Origin: Aquilonibacter sp963820185
GTDB lineage: Bacteria > Vulcanimicrobiota > Vulcanimicrobiia > Vulcanimicrobiales > Vulcanimicrobiaceae
Direction: 5' to 3'
DNA length: 64,000 nucleotides
Assembly (NCBI GenBank): GCA_963820185.1
Contig: CAWFYV010000007.1
Location: 558,001-622,000, forward strand
In this document: in pieces, positions 18,349 through 25,471 of the stretch
Layout of the letters: each line of letters begins with the position of its first letter
How positions within the stretch are numbered: position 1 is the first letter of the stretch
Position numbers and translations under genes: made by a program
Notes under the pieces: generated by a model
What the model was told of the DNA's origin: nothing
The model's input: the letters and a program-made list of their open reading frames with translations, nothing else
Database searches by the model: none

Positions 18349-18379
18349 AAATGGCTACTTTAAAAGGAAGCAGCCATTT
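18349..18379 (-). promoter_or_regulatory. stem-loop in the 5' leader of the TonB receptor
   Basis: AAATGGCT (18349-18356) and AGCCATTT (18372-18379) form an 8 bp perfect stem with a 15-base AT-rich loop. It lies only 15 bases from the receptor's start codon. It could modulate ribosome access or simply be a 5'-end stabiliser. No T-run follows, so it is not a terminator. Confidence 0.4.
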
Positions 18380-18423
18380 CTCAGGATGACACAAGCCTGC
18401 GTTAGCGTCTTTTCAGATCGTAA

Positions 18424-18462
18424 CAAAAAGTGACCGGACGCACGGGCTATCGCGTGCGTCCG
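18424..18462 (-). terminator. intrinsic terminator of the winged-helix regulator gene
   Basis: On the minus strand CGGACGCACG / CGTGCGTCCG forms a 10 bp stem with an 8-base loop, followed by GTCACTTTTTG. It lies 60 bp after the regulator stop and before the TonB receptor, so the two genes are probably separate transcripts. Confidence 0.7.
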
Positions 18463-18522
18463 ACCGTGCCACTCACAACCGACACTCGTAAAGTATCCTC
18501 TTCTTGCTGGAAGCGTGTCTTT

Positions 18523-18837
18523 TCACTCTGTAACAACGCTGCGTGCGGCAAACTGGAAGCCGACGCCCGCCACCGTGCGAATCGCGTCGCAATCGCCGCC
18601 GAACTGCTTCAATTTTTGTCTCAAGCGACAGACGGTGATTGCCAAGGCCGCATCGGTTGCTACGCCACCCCAGAGCCGCTCGATGAGTTCGTCCTTGCAG
18701 ATGACACGAGGCCGACGCTCGGCAAGAAGTGCCAGCAGGGCGGCTTCTCGTGCTTTGAGTGGAACCCGCACGCCGTCACGCCAGAGTCGGAGTTCGTCCA
18801 GCCTGAGGACAAAGGGGCCAAAGGAAACGGCGTCCAT
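18523..18837 (-). CDS. stand-alone OmpR/PhoB-type winged-helix DNA-binding protein
   Basis: A 104-residue protein made only of the Trans_reg_C winged helix: FGPFVLRLDELRLWRDGVRV, then LKAREAALLALLA, then SKDELIERLWG-like CKDELIERLWGG, then AITVCRLRQKLKQFG and the wing IRTVAGVGFQF. There is no receiver domain, no transmembrane segment and no kinase nearby. It resembles the DNA-binding half of response regulators or of CadC-type proteins. It stands directly upstream of the TonB receptor on the same strand, so control of that receptor is a fair inference. No ribosome binding site is visible before the ATG. Confidence 0.8.
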   Translation of the reverse strand: MDAVSFGPFVLRLDELRLWRDGVRVPLKAREAALLALLAERRPRVICKDELIERLWGGVATDAALAITVCRLRQKLKQFGGDCDAIRTVAGVGFQFAARSVVTE

Positions 18838-18951
18838 CGCATATTGGTCGAAGCGGAACCCTCAGAATGGACATCTTTCGCGGGGACGTGTCCAATTCGG
18901 GCAGCGCCGTTCGACTACTGACTGCTAGGCTATACGCCTTTGGGGAACGCA

Positions 18952-19668
18952 ATGAAAAAGTTTGCGCTACTAGCGCTCGTCGTTCTGCTTGACGCGTGCG
19001 CGTCCGCGCAGGCGCAAGGACAACAGGCCTCGGCGTATCCGACGATGGCGCCGGTCGAGAAATATCTGATGCCCGATGGGGCGACAGAGATTGCGATGGC
19101 GCGCACCGCCGCGCCGCCGTCGGTCTCGGCGCGCGCCACCGTACTCGTCCTGACGAAGACGGGTTACGTGGTCGCGGTGCGCGGCAGCAACGGATGGACC
19201 TGTTTCGTCGATCGCGCGTGGACGAGCGGCTTGGACGATCCCGAATTCTGGAACTACAAAAATCGCGCCCCAGAATGTTTCAATCCGCCGGCGGTGAGCA
19301 GCGTGCTGCCGCAGGTGCTCGCGCGAGCAAAATGGGCATTGGGCGGCGCGACGCGCGAGCAGATCGCCGCGCGGGTGAAGGCCGCACATGCGAGCCACCA
19401 ATTCGCCGATCCGGCCCCGGGCGCGTTTGCATTCATGCTGTCGAAAGAGGGCTACCTCAACGACGAAGTTGGCCACTGGCATCCGCACGTTATGCCGTTC
19501 ATCGCGTTCTCTCAGATCAACGATTGGGCCGCCGGATTCGACGGATCGCCGATTTTCGTCGAGCCGAATGTCCGTCCGTACGAAACGGTAGCGATCTTCA
19601 TTCCGGTTCGCCGCTGGTCAGATGGCTCGCTTGACATGCCTGCCTCGTCGTCACATAAGCACGGCTAG
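18952..19668 (+). CDS. secreted or lipid-anchored protein of unknown function
   Basis: A 238-residue protein starting at ATG 18952 (MKKFALLALVVLLDACASAQ), with GGGGAA just upstream. The signal peptide ends in LDAC, a lipobox-like site with an unusual Asp, so lipidation is uncertain. The mature part has FMLSKEGYLNDEVGHWHPHVMPF near 160, with several His residues that might bind metal, and GSPIFVEPNVRPYETVAIFIP at the end. I do not recognise the family with confidence. A promoter for the next genes lies inside its 3' end. Confidence 0.7.
   Translation: MKKFALLALVVLLDACASAQAQGQQASAYPTMAPVEKYLMPDGATEIAMARTAAPPSVSARATVLVLTKTGYVVAVRGSNGWTCFVDRAWTSGLDDPEFWNYKNRAPECFNPPAVSSVLPQVLARAKWALGGATREQIAARVKAAHASHQFADPAPGAFAFMLSKEGYLNDEVGHWHPHVMPFIAFSQINDWAAGFDGSPIFVEPNVRPYETVAIFIPVRRWSDGSLDMPASSSHKHG
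19631..19659 (+). promoter_or_regulatory. sigma70-like promoter for the DGPF/sigma unit
   Basis: TTGACA (19631-19636), a 17 bp spacer and CATAAG (19654-19659) precede the DGPF start at 19694. It lies inside the 3' end of the preceding gene. Confidence 0.5.
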
Positions 19669-19693
19669 CGCGTTTCTTCTGGGTGAGAAGCCC

Positions 19694-20080
19694 ATGAAGT
19701 ACCTTTGTTTGATGGTGCTCGACGAGAGCAAGTACGAGGCGCTGTCCGGTAGTGAGTTGCAGGCGATGGACGACGCAGCGGTCGCATTCTCCGATGGATT
19801 GTTGGAGAGCGGACATATGATTACGGCGACTGCGCTTGCGCCCGCGCGCTCGGCAACAACGGTGCGCGTGCGTAACGGTAGGACGTCGATTAGTGATGGG
19901 CCGTTCGCCGAGACCAACGAACAGGTCGGCGGCTTTTTTCTCATTGAGGCGCGCGATCTGAACGAGGCGACTACGCTCGCTTCGAAAATGCCATGTGCGT
20001 ATCTAGGCGCAATCGAGATTCGTCCACTGCGCGAACTCACGTCGAGCACGAATCCGGGAAAGCGCGTCTGGCAAACGTAG
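19694..20080 (+). CDS. DGPF-domain (YCII-related) protein
   Basis: A 128-residue protein starting at MKYLCLMVLDESKYEALS. It has the signature ISDGPFAETNEQVGGFFLIEARDLNEAT and the C-terminal IEIRPL strand. This is the DGPF family, a ferredoxin-like fold related to YCII. Such proteins are the standard genomic partner of ECF42-type sigma factors, and here the sigma gene overlaps the 3' end. Whether it is an enzyme or a modulator of the sigma factor is not established. ATG 19694 is chosen over earlier in-frame starts because it begins the conserved core. Confidence 0.85.
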   Translation: MKYLCLMVLDESKYEALSGSELQAMDDAAVAFSDGLLESGHMITATALAPARSATTVRVRNGRTSISDGPFAETNEQVGGFFLIEARDLNEATTLASKMPCAYLGAIEIRPLRELTSSTNPGKRVWQT

Positions 20081-21351
20081 AGACCATCTATCGCGCCGAA
20101 TCGCGGCGCGTTCTCTCAACACTGATCCGCCTGCTTGGCGATTTCGATCGGGCGGAAGAGGCAATGCATCAGGCGTTCGTCGCTGCGCTCGAACAGTGGC
20201 CATCCGGGGGCATCCCAAGACAACCCCGCGCCTGGCTCGTTTCGACCGCCCGCTTCAAAGCGATAGACGCACTGCGACGGCAAGCGCGATTCGATGCCAC
20301 GATCGATGACCTGGGGCGACGCTTGGAGCACCAGACATTCGCGGAGATGCAATACGACGATGCGTCAATCGAAGACGATCGTCTGCGTCTAATCTTCATC
20401 TGTTGTCATCCCGCCCTTCCTCCCGAGGCAAGCTTGGCGTTGACGTTGCGCGAGGTCTGCGGACTAACAACCGAGGAAATTGCGCGCGCGTTTCTCGCCC
20501 GCACGCCAACGATCGCAAAGCGCATCGTCCGAGCGAAAGCGAAGATCCGCGATGACAACATTCCATATGAAGTCCCGTCGCGCGAAGAATTGCCGGAACG
20601 CCTGGAAGCCGTGCTCCATGTGGTCTATCTGCTCTTCACCGAGGGTTACGCGGCATCGTTCGGCGAGGCGTTGACGCGACCGGACCTCTCGTCCGAAGCG
20701 ATTTATCTGGCGCGATTGCTGCGCGAGTTGTTGCCCGAAACCGAAGTGCTCGGCGCGCTCGCGTTGATGCTACTGCACGAGTCGCGCCGCGCGGCGCGCA
20801 CATCGCCCGAAGGCGACCCCGTGTTGCTCGACGACCAAGACCGGACGCTGTGGAATCGCGGCTTTATCGATGAGGGTCTGGAACTCGTCGCGCGTGCGAT
20901 GGGTACGCGAACCGTCGGCCAATACACGCTGCAAGCGGCAATTGCCGGCGTGCACGCCGAAGCCGCCACGGCGGCAGATACCAACTGGGGACGCATCACG
21001 AATCTCTACGATTTGCTGTTGCAAGCCAATCCTTCGCCGGTCGTCGCCCTCAACCGCGCGGTTGCCGTCGCGATGCGCGATGGGCCGCATGCGGGACTTG
21101 CACTGATCGATGAGATTCTCGCGCTCGGGCAGTTGCACGATTATCACCTCGCCTACTCGGCGCGCGCGGATTTCTTGCGACGTCTCAAACGGAAATCCGA
21201 AGCGCTCGCCGCGTACGAACGCGCACTGGAGCTCACATCGCAGATGCCGACACGACGGTTCCTGCGCGATCGGATCAGCTCGTTACGTGCTTGCGGGCTT
21301 GGGCAAGAAGTGAATGATCCCGACGCCGAACGAGACCAGGCCTTTGGGTAG
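19993..21351 (+). CDS. ECF-type sigma factor with C-terminal TPR-like domain (ECF42-like)
   Basis: Region 2 is recognisable at LGDFDRAEEAMHQAFVAALEQWP and AWLVSTARFKAIDALRR. Region 4 is at LTLREVCGLTTEEIARAFL and PTIAKRIVRAKAKI. A helical extension of about 200 residues follows (VVYLLFTEGYAAS, YTLQAAIAGVHAEA, YHLAYSARADFLRRL), typical of the ECF42 group, where the extension is needed for activity. There is no anti-sigma gene. The only standard start in frame (ATG 19993) overlaps the DGPF gene by 88 bp. A CTG at 20068, preceded by GGGAAAG and just before the conserved NVETIYRAES, is an alternative start. Confidence 0.87.
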   Translation: MCVSRRNRDSSTARTHVEHESGKARLANVETIYRAESRRVLSTLIRLLGDFDRAEEAMHQAFVAALEQWPSGGIPRQPRAWLVSTARFKAIDALRRQARFDATIDDLGRRLEHQTFAEMQYDDASIEDDRLRLIFICCHPALPPEASLALTLREVCGLTTEEIARAFLARTPTIAKRIVRAKAKIRDDNIPYEVPSREELPERLEAVLHVVYLLFTEGYAASFGEALTRPDLSSEAIYLARLLRELLPETEVLGALALMLLHESRRAARTSPEGDPVLLDDQDRTLWNRGFIDEGLELVARAMGTRTVGQYTLQAAIAGVHAEAATAADTNWGRITNLYDLLLQANPSPVVALNRAVAVAMRDGPHAGLALIDEILALGQLHDYHLAYSARADFLRRLKRKSEALAAYERALELTSQMPTRRFLRDRISSLRACGLGQEVNDPDAERDQAFG

Positions 21352-22302
21352 TTCGATGCCGGCGAACGAATCGATGTCGGCCGCGACGCTCGTACTCGTA
21401 TTATCCCAGCGATAGTCGTCGATCCCTAAGTACTTACCGGTCGTGACGCTGAAGCCTGACGGCAACGCTTCGGCTATCGCCTCTTTGATTTGCGGTTCGA
21501 TATCGGCCGCGGCACCAACCATCGGAATCGTATCGCAATTCATCGACCACTTCGGCGAGAAGTCGTCGAGACCCAAGCAGTTGACGCTATCATCGTCGAT
21601 GCGACAATTGCGCAGTACCGCGCCAAATGAAACGCTCGGCGCGTAGGTCATATCGCCGAGCACATCCTTTTTGCCGGTTGTGCGCAGCGTTGCGAAGTTG
21701 CTTGATGCCGGCCCAATGCCGGCATTGATGAAGTTGGTCACGGCGTTGCGCAGCGCGGTGATATCGGATGGGGTCGGTGCTTTGAGTTCGTGGACCGGCT
21801 TTTCGAGATCTCGCCCGACGCGCGGCGTGAACCCGCCGTTGTACATGTCCACGCTGACCCAGAGGCCTTTCGCGCCGTTGTGCCAGGTGAACGTCGGATA
21901 GTCTTTGCTGCTGGTTTTGCTGAGCGTGTAGCCTTTGAGTGCCGGATTCAATTGGTCGGCGACATATTTTTGTACTTGTGCTGGGGTCCACTTGTGCGTG
22001 TTCCAGCGTTGCTCGAGACTCCAGTTCTCCGGATGCCCGGTCCACGCGAACTCGTTGGTGATGATGCACTTGTAACAACTCTTGACGAATTGCGGCAGCG
22101 TGTCGTAGCGAATCCGATAGACATCGGTGTCTTTAACTGCCCCGCGCATCTTCGCATAGTTTGCCGGCGCTTGGATGAGCATGAGCGCGACGAATTGGCG
22201 CAGCGTCTCCGTCGGAGCCGGCTTCGGGACCGGCTTGGGCACCGTCGCTCCCAGTGTAAACGCGAGAAGAAGGCCGCAATAGACAAAGCGCCGAGCATTC
22301 AT
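21283..22302 (-). CDS. secreted protein of unknown function
   Basis: A 339-residue protein starting at ATG 22302 with a signal peptide (ARRFVYCGLLLAFTLGA) and a Pro-rich linker (VPKPVPKPAPTE). The body holds several Cys (SCYKCIITNEF, LRNCRIDDDSVNCLG, SMNCDT), fitting an oxidising extracytoplasmic setting, and many Trp/Tyr residues. I do not recognise it. The C-terminus (FGVGIIHFLPKPAST) overlaps the convergent sigma factor gene tail-to-tail by 69 bp. Translation from further upstream is unlikely, because it would run through the promoter of the divergent toxin-antitoxin genes. Confidence 0.65.
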   Translation of the reverse strand: MNARRFVYCGLLLAFTLGATVPKPVPKPAPTETLRQFVALMLIQAPANYAKMRGAVKDTDVYRIRYDTLPQFVKSCYKCIITNEFAWTGHPENWSLEQRWNTHKWTPAQVQKYVADQLNPALKGYTLSKTSSKDYPTFTWHNGAKGLWVSVDMYNGGFTPRVGRDLEKPVHELKAPTPSDITALRNAVTNFINAGIGPASSNFATLRTTGKKDVLGDMTYAPSVSFGAVLRNCRIDDDSVNCLGLDDFSPKWSMNCDTIPMVGAAADIEPQIKEAIAEALPSGFSVTTGKYLGIDDYRWDNTSTSVAADIDSFAGIELPKGLVSFGVGIIHFLPKPAST

Positions 22303-22344
22303 AGTAACCAAGGTCTTCGTTGGTTGGTCCGAGCCTCCCGTACC

Positions 22345-22373
22345 TTGCCACGCCGCGGCACGCACGGTAGAAT
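22345..22373 (+). promoter_or_regulatory. sigma70-like promoter of the toxin-antitoxin pair
   Basis: TTGCCA (22345-22350), a 17 bp spacer and TAGAAT (22368-22373). The likely start of transcription falls about 5 bp before the antitoxin ATG, so the message has almost no leader. Confidence 0.55.
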
Positions 22374-22384
22374 AGTCATTAAAT

Positions 22385-22678
22385 ATGACCACAAAGCGCC
22401 AGAAGGCCAGGAAGCCGGTCTCGCTCCTCCTACTCGATTCACGTGAGATCGGTGCCGCCGATTTCAAAGCTCGCTGTCTCGAACTGATGGATGAGGTCGA
22501 GCGCCTCGGCATTGAGATCGTAATTACCAAACATCGCAGGCCTGTAGCGCGACTCGTGCCCGCGCGTCAGAGGGTGCCGGCATTGTCCGGTTCGATGAAA
22601 GGCATGATCAAGATAATGGGTGATATCGTCAGCCCCATCGATGTGGAGTGGGAGGCTGATGAGTCCAATTTTACTTGA
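22385..22678 (+). CDS. Phd/YefM-type antitoxin
   Basis: A 97-residue protein with the Phd/YefM core: IGAADFKARCLELMDEVERLGIEIVITKHRRPVARLVPA, covering the beta-alpha-alpha DNA-binding head. The N-terminal 20 residues (TKRQKARKPVSLLLLDSRE) are a basic extension. The C-terminal 35 residues (KGMIKIMGD and after) are the expected toxin-binding tail. It should repress its own promoter and neutralise the PIN toxin encoded next, whose start lies inside the last 20 bases of this gene. Confidence 0.85.
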   Translation: MTTKRQKARKPVSLLLLDSREIGAADFKARCLELMDEVERLGIEIVITKHRRPVARLVPARQRVPALSGSMKGMIKIMGDIVSPIDVEWEADESNFT

Positions 22679-23069
22679 TACACACGTAGCGGTGTGGCTC
22701 GTCGAAGGCGCGCTTTCGCGTAAGACGACGCGAGAGTTGGAAAAGGCCGCCCAAGCCGATGAGCTGCTGCTGTCGCCGATTTCCGCGTGGGAGCTAGGCA
22801 TGCTCGCGCGAAAGCGGCGTGTCTCGGTCGAGAAGTCGATCGAGGACTACGTGCGCGCGCTGTATTCGCGACCTGGGATACTAACCGCGACTCTCACACC
22901 CGCAATTGCGGCGGCTTCGACCCAATTGTCCGATACGGTCGGAAAAGATCCAGCTGATCGGATTCTTATCGCCACCGCTGAAGCTTACGGCGCCCGTCTT
23001 ATGACGCGAGACGCTCGCATTCAGCAGTTTGCAAAAGCGACCGGCCACATCGCTTGCCTCGCCTGTTAA
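22659..23069 (+). CDS. PIN-domain toxin (VapC-like ribonuclease)
   Basis: A 136-residue PIN domain from ATG 22659 (MSPILLDTHVAVWLVEG). Acidic active-site residues are seen at LLDTH, SAWELGML (the Glu), KDPADRILIATA and LMTRDARI. Family members are Mg-dependent RNases that cut tRNA or rRNA. With the overlapping Phd-type gene it forms a type II toxin-antitoxin module. The combination of a Phd antitoxin with a PIN toxin is common. The pair is intact, so it should be functional. Confidence 0.88.
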   Translation: MSPILLDTHVAVWLVEGALSRKTTRELEKAAQADELLLSPISAWELGMLARKRRVSVEKSIEDYVRALYSRPGILTATLTPAIAAASTQLSDTVGKDPADRILIATAEAYGARLMTRDARIQQFAKATGHIACLAC

Positions 23070-23088
23070 CCAGGGCGACAACGGTGGC

Positions 23089-23117
23089 TTGACATTTGTC
23101 AAGTCGGCGTCTAGCCT
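23089..23117 (+). promoter_or_regulatory. promoter with overlapping palindromic operator, HTH-ribBA
   Basis: TTGACA (23089-23094), a 17 bp spacer and TAGCCT (23112-23117). The -35 hexamer is the left arm of TTGACA-TT-TGTCAA (23089-23102), a perfect 6+6 inverted repeat. The predicted transcription start falls about 2-3 bp before the ATG at 23127, so the message would be almost leaderless, and no ribosome binding site is visible. A protein bound to the repeat would exclude RNA polymerase. The HTH domain of the downstream gene is the obvious candidate. Confidence 0.6.
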
Positions 23118-23126
23118 GGTGGGGCT

Positions 23127-24536
23127 ATGAGCCAGTTCGCCGCCTCCCTCAATGCCGCAATCGACGCTGCCGGACTCTCCGCTGCCGAGTTGGCGGCCAA
23201 GGCCGGGATCACCGAGTCCGCCGTCTCGCTGCTGCGCGCGGGGCGACGCGAGCCCTCCTACCGAACGCTGCAGCGGCTGACCTCGGCGTTGCCCGGACTT
23301 GTCGCGTCGTCAAGTGACCGCGAGTCGCCCTTCGATTCGATTGCCGAAGCGATCGAAGATATTCGCGCGGGCAAGATGGTCGTCGTGCTCGACGACGAGG
23401 ATCGTGAAAACGAAGGCGACCTGGTGATGGCCGCCGAGAAGGTCACCCCCGAGGCCATCAACTTCATGCGCAAAGAAGCCGGCGGTTTGATTTGCGTGCC
23501 ATTACTCGGTAGACGGCTTGACGAACTGCAAATTCCGCAGATGGTGCGCGACAACACCGCCGTGCACGAAACCGCCTTCACGGTTTCGGTCGAAGCGCGT
23601 GGGCTCACCACCACCGGTATCTCGGCGCACGACCGCGCCGCAACGATCAAAAAGCTGCTCGACCCCGAGGCTGAAGCCGGCGATTTCTTGCGCCCCGGAC
23701 ATACCTTTCCGCTGCGCGCGCGCGACGGCGGCGTACTCGTGCGCGCCGGACAGACGGAGGCCTCGGTCGATCTTGCCCGGATGGCGGGACTCTACCCCGG
23801 TGGAGTGATCTGCGAAATCATGGCCGAGGACGGAACGATGGAACGCCTCGACGGGTTACGGGACTATGCTGACCGTCACGGTCTGCGTCTCATCACCGTC
23901 AAGGATCTGATCGCCTACCGTATGCGCACCGAAAAACTCATCAAACGCATCGCCGAATTCAACCTTCCCACGACCACCGGCGAGTGGAAGGGCGTCGCCT
24001 ACGAGACAACGATCGACGGGAACACCCACGTTGCGCTCGTGATGGGCGATATCTCGAGCGGCAAAGACGTGCTCGTGCGCGTCCACTCCGAGTGTCTCAC
24101 GGGGGATGCCCTGCATTCGATTCGCTGCGATTGCGCGGCGCAACGCGATGGCGCGATGGAGATGATCGCCAAAGAAGGCCGCGGCGTCTTCCTCTACTTA
24201 CGTCAAGAAGGCCGCGGCATTGGCTTGGCCAACAAGCTGCGCGCCTACGAGCTGCAAGATCACGGTGCCGACACCGTTGAAGCCAATCTCGCGCTCGGCC
24301 TCCCGGTCGACAAGCGCGACTACGGCATCGGTTCGCAGATTCTCGCCGACCTCGGGATCAAAGAGCTGCGGCTGATCACCAACAATCCGCGCAAGATCTT
24401 CGGCTTGGAAGGCTACGGCATCAAGATCGTGGGTCGCGTGCCGATGCAAACCGCGCCGACGGTCCATAACAAGCGATACATGGCGACGAAGCGCGCGAAG
24501 TTGGGCCACATGTTAGACGAGACGGCCGCGTCGTGA
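23127..24536 (+). CDS. ribBA: XRE-type HTH domain fused to bifunctional RibBA
   Basis: A 469-residue protein in three parts. Residues 7-56 are a lambda-repressor-like helix-turn-helix (LSAAELAAKAGITESAVSLL, then RAGRREPSYRTLQRL). About residues 68-265 are 3,4-dihydroxy-2-butanone-4-phosphate synthase with the acidic loop DDEDRENEGDL, THTTGISAHDRA-like TTTGISAHDRAATI and GHTFPLRARDGGVL. About residues 270-465 are GTP cyclohydrolase II, with zinc ligands in SECLTGDALHSIRCDC and RQEGRGIGLANKL. Both catalytic sets are complete, so it should make both riboflavin precursors. The N-terminal DNA-binding domain is not part of normal RibBA. With the palindrome over the promoter it suggests self-regulation. 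It is translationally coupled to ribH. Confidence 0.92.
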   Translation: MSQFAASLNAAIDAAGLSAAELAAKAGITESAVSLLRAGRREPSYRTLQRLTSALPGLVASSSDRESPFDSIAEAIEDIRAGKMVVVLDDEDRENEGDLVMAAEKVTPEAINFMRKEAGGLICVPLLGRRLDELQIPQMVRDNTAVHETAFTVSVEARGLTTTGISAHDRAATIKKLLDPEAEAGDFLRPGHTFPLRARDGGVLVRAGQTEASVDLARMAGLYPGGVICEIMAEDGTMERLDGLRDYADRHGLRLITVKDLIAYRMRTEKLIKRIAEFNLPTTTGEWKGVAYETTIDGNTHVALVMGDISSGKDVLVRVHSECLTGDALHSIRCDCAAQRDGAMEMIAKEGRGVFLYLRQEGRGIGLANKLRAYELQDHGADTVEANLALGLPVDKRDYGIGSQILADLGIKELRLITNNPRKIFGLEGYGIKIVGRVPMQTAPTVHNKRYMATKRAKLGHMLDETAAS

Positions 24537-25039
24537 AGCGCAAAGGCGAAGGCAACGGCAAACCTTCGGCGTCCGCGCCACAGGTCGCGGGACGACGCTT
24601 TGCCATCGTCGTTGCGCGGTTTTATCGTGAGCTCACCGATTGGCTCATCGACGGCGCAAAGCGCGCGCTCGCCGATTGCGGCGTGAGCGGCGACGACGTC
24701 GAGCTCGTCGAAGTGCCGGGCTGTTTTGAGTTGCCGTTTGCATGTCGCAAGTTGATCGAAACTGGTCGCTACGACGCACTCGTCGCGCTCGGCGTCGTCA
24801 TTCGCGGGGAGACGCCCCACTTCGACTTCGTCGCTGGGGAGTGCTCGCGCGGCATCATGGATGTGCAGCTTGCAACCCTCGTGCCGATCGGCTTCGGCGT
24901 GCTCACCACCGAGAACGTGGCGCAGGCCCAAGAGCGTGCCGACCCGGCGCGCGGGGACAAGGGCTACGAGGCCGCAATTGCTGCAGCATCGCTGCTCGAT
25001 ATCCCGACAAAACTGCCCCGCGCCGGCTTCCGCTCGTAA
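24533..25039 (+). CDS. ribH: 6,7-dimethyl-8-ribityllumazine synthase
   Basis: A 168-residue enzyme joining the two RibBA products to give lumazine. The core begins at GRRFAIVVARFYRELTDWL. VPGCFELPFACRKL near 62, GVVIRGETPHFDFVAGECSRGIM near 85 with the catalytic His, and FGVLTTENVAQAQERAD near 120 are all typical. A basic N-terminal extension of about 18 residues (KRKGEGNGKPSASAP) is extra. GTG overlaps the ribBA stop by four bases. Confidence 0.93.
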   Translation: MKRKGEGNGKPSASAPQVAGRRFAIVVARFYRELTDWLIDGAKRALADCGVSGDDVELVEVPGCFELPFACRKLIETGRYDALVALGVVIRGETPHFDFVAGECSRGIMDVQLATLVPIGFGVLTTENVAQAQERADPARGDKGYEAAIAAASLLDIPTKLPRAGFRS

Positions 25040-25144
25040 GCTCGCCAAACCGACCGCCCGGACGGGAGGGAGGCGTCTTACCAAAGTCGCATTGCTCCGG
25101 TCTTACCTGATCTTAACGGTTGATTAGCTCCCGGAGGCTCCCCA

Positions 25145-25444
25145 GTGGAAGACAAGATGATCACTTGCAAGGACTGTGGCAATCAATTCGTCTTTACCGC
25201 ACGCGAGCAGCAGTTCTTCGCTGAAAAAGGGTTCCAGAACCAGCCCCAGCGCTGTCGTGAGTGCCGCCAGGCCCGTCGGGCTCAGAACGGCGACCACGTG
25301 TCAGCACCCTCGGGAGCCCGCCCGAACTTCGAGGCCGTCTGTGCCTCGTGCGGCGTCAACACCACCGTACCGTTCCGCCCGCGGGGCGATCGGCCGGTGT
25401 ATTGCCGCACCTGTTTCACCGCCCAAGTTCCGGCCGGGGTCTAA
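25145..25444 (+). CDS. small zinc-ribbon protein with two CxxC-x17-CxxC-type modules
   Basis: A 99-residue protein. The first module has CKDCGNQFVFTAREQQFFAE and CRECR. The second has CASCG and CRTCF. The GTG start at 25145 follows GGAGG. The second module ends in VPFRPRGDRPVYCRTCF, almost the same as in the paralogue at 42201. The four CxxC pairs should bind two zinc ions. Role unknown; nucleic-acid binding is a guess based on the basic loops. Confidence 0.8.
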   Translation: MEDKMITCKDCGNQFVFTAREQQFFAEKGFQNQPQRCRECRQARRAQNGDHVSAPSGARPNFEAVCASCGVNTTVPFRPRGDRPVYCRTCFTAQVPAGV

Positions 25445-25471
25445 CCTGGGTGTCCCGAATGGGACACCAGC

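Noticed and set aside
23100..23130. FMN riboswitch before ribBA
   Set aside because: There is no room: the predicted transcript starts 2-3 bases before the ATG, and no RFN-type conserved boxes are seen.
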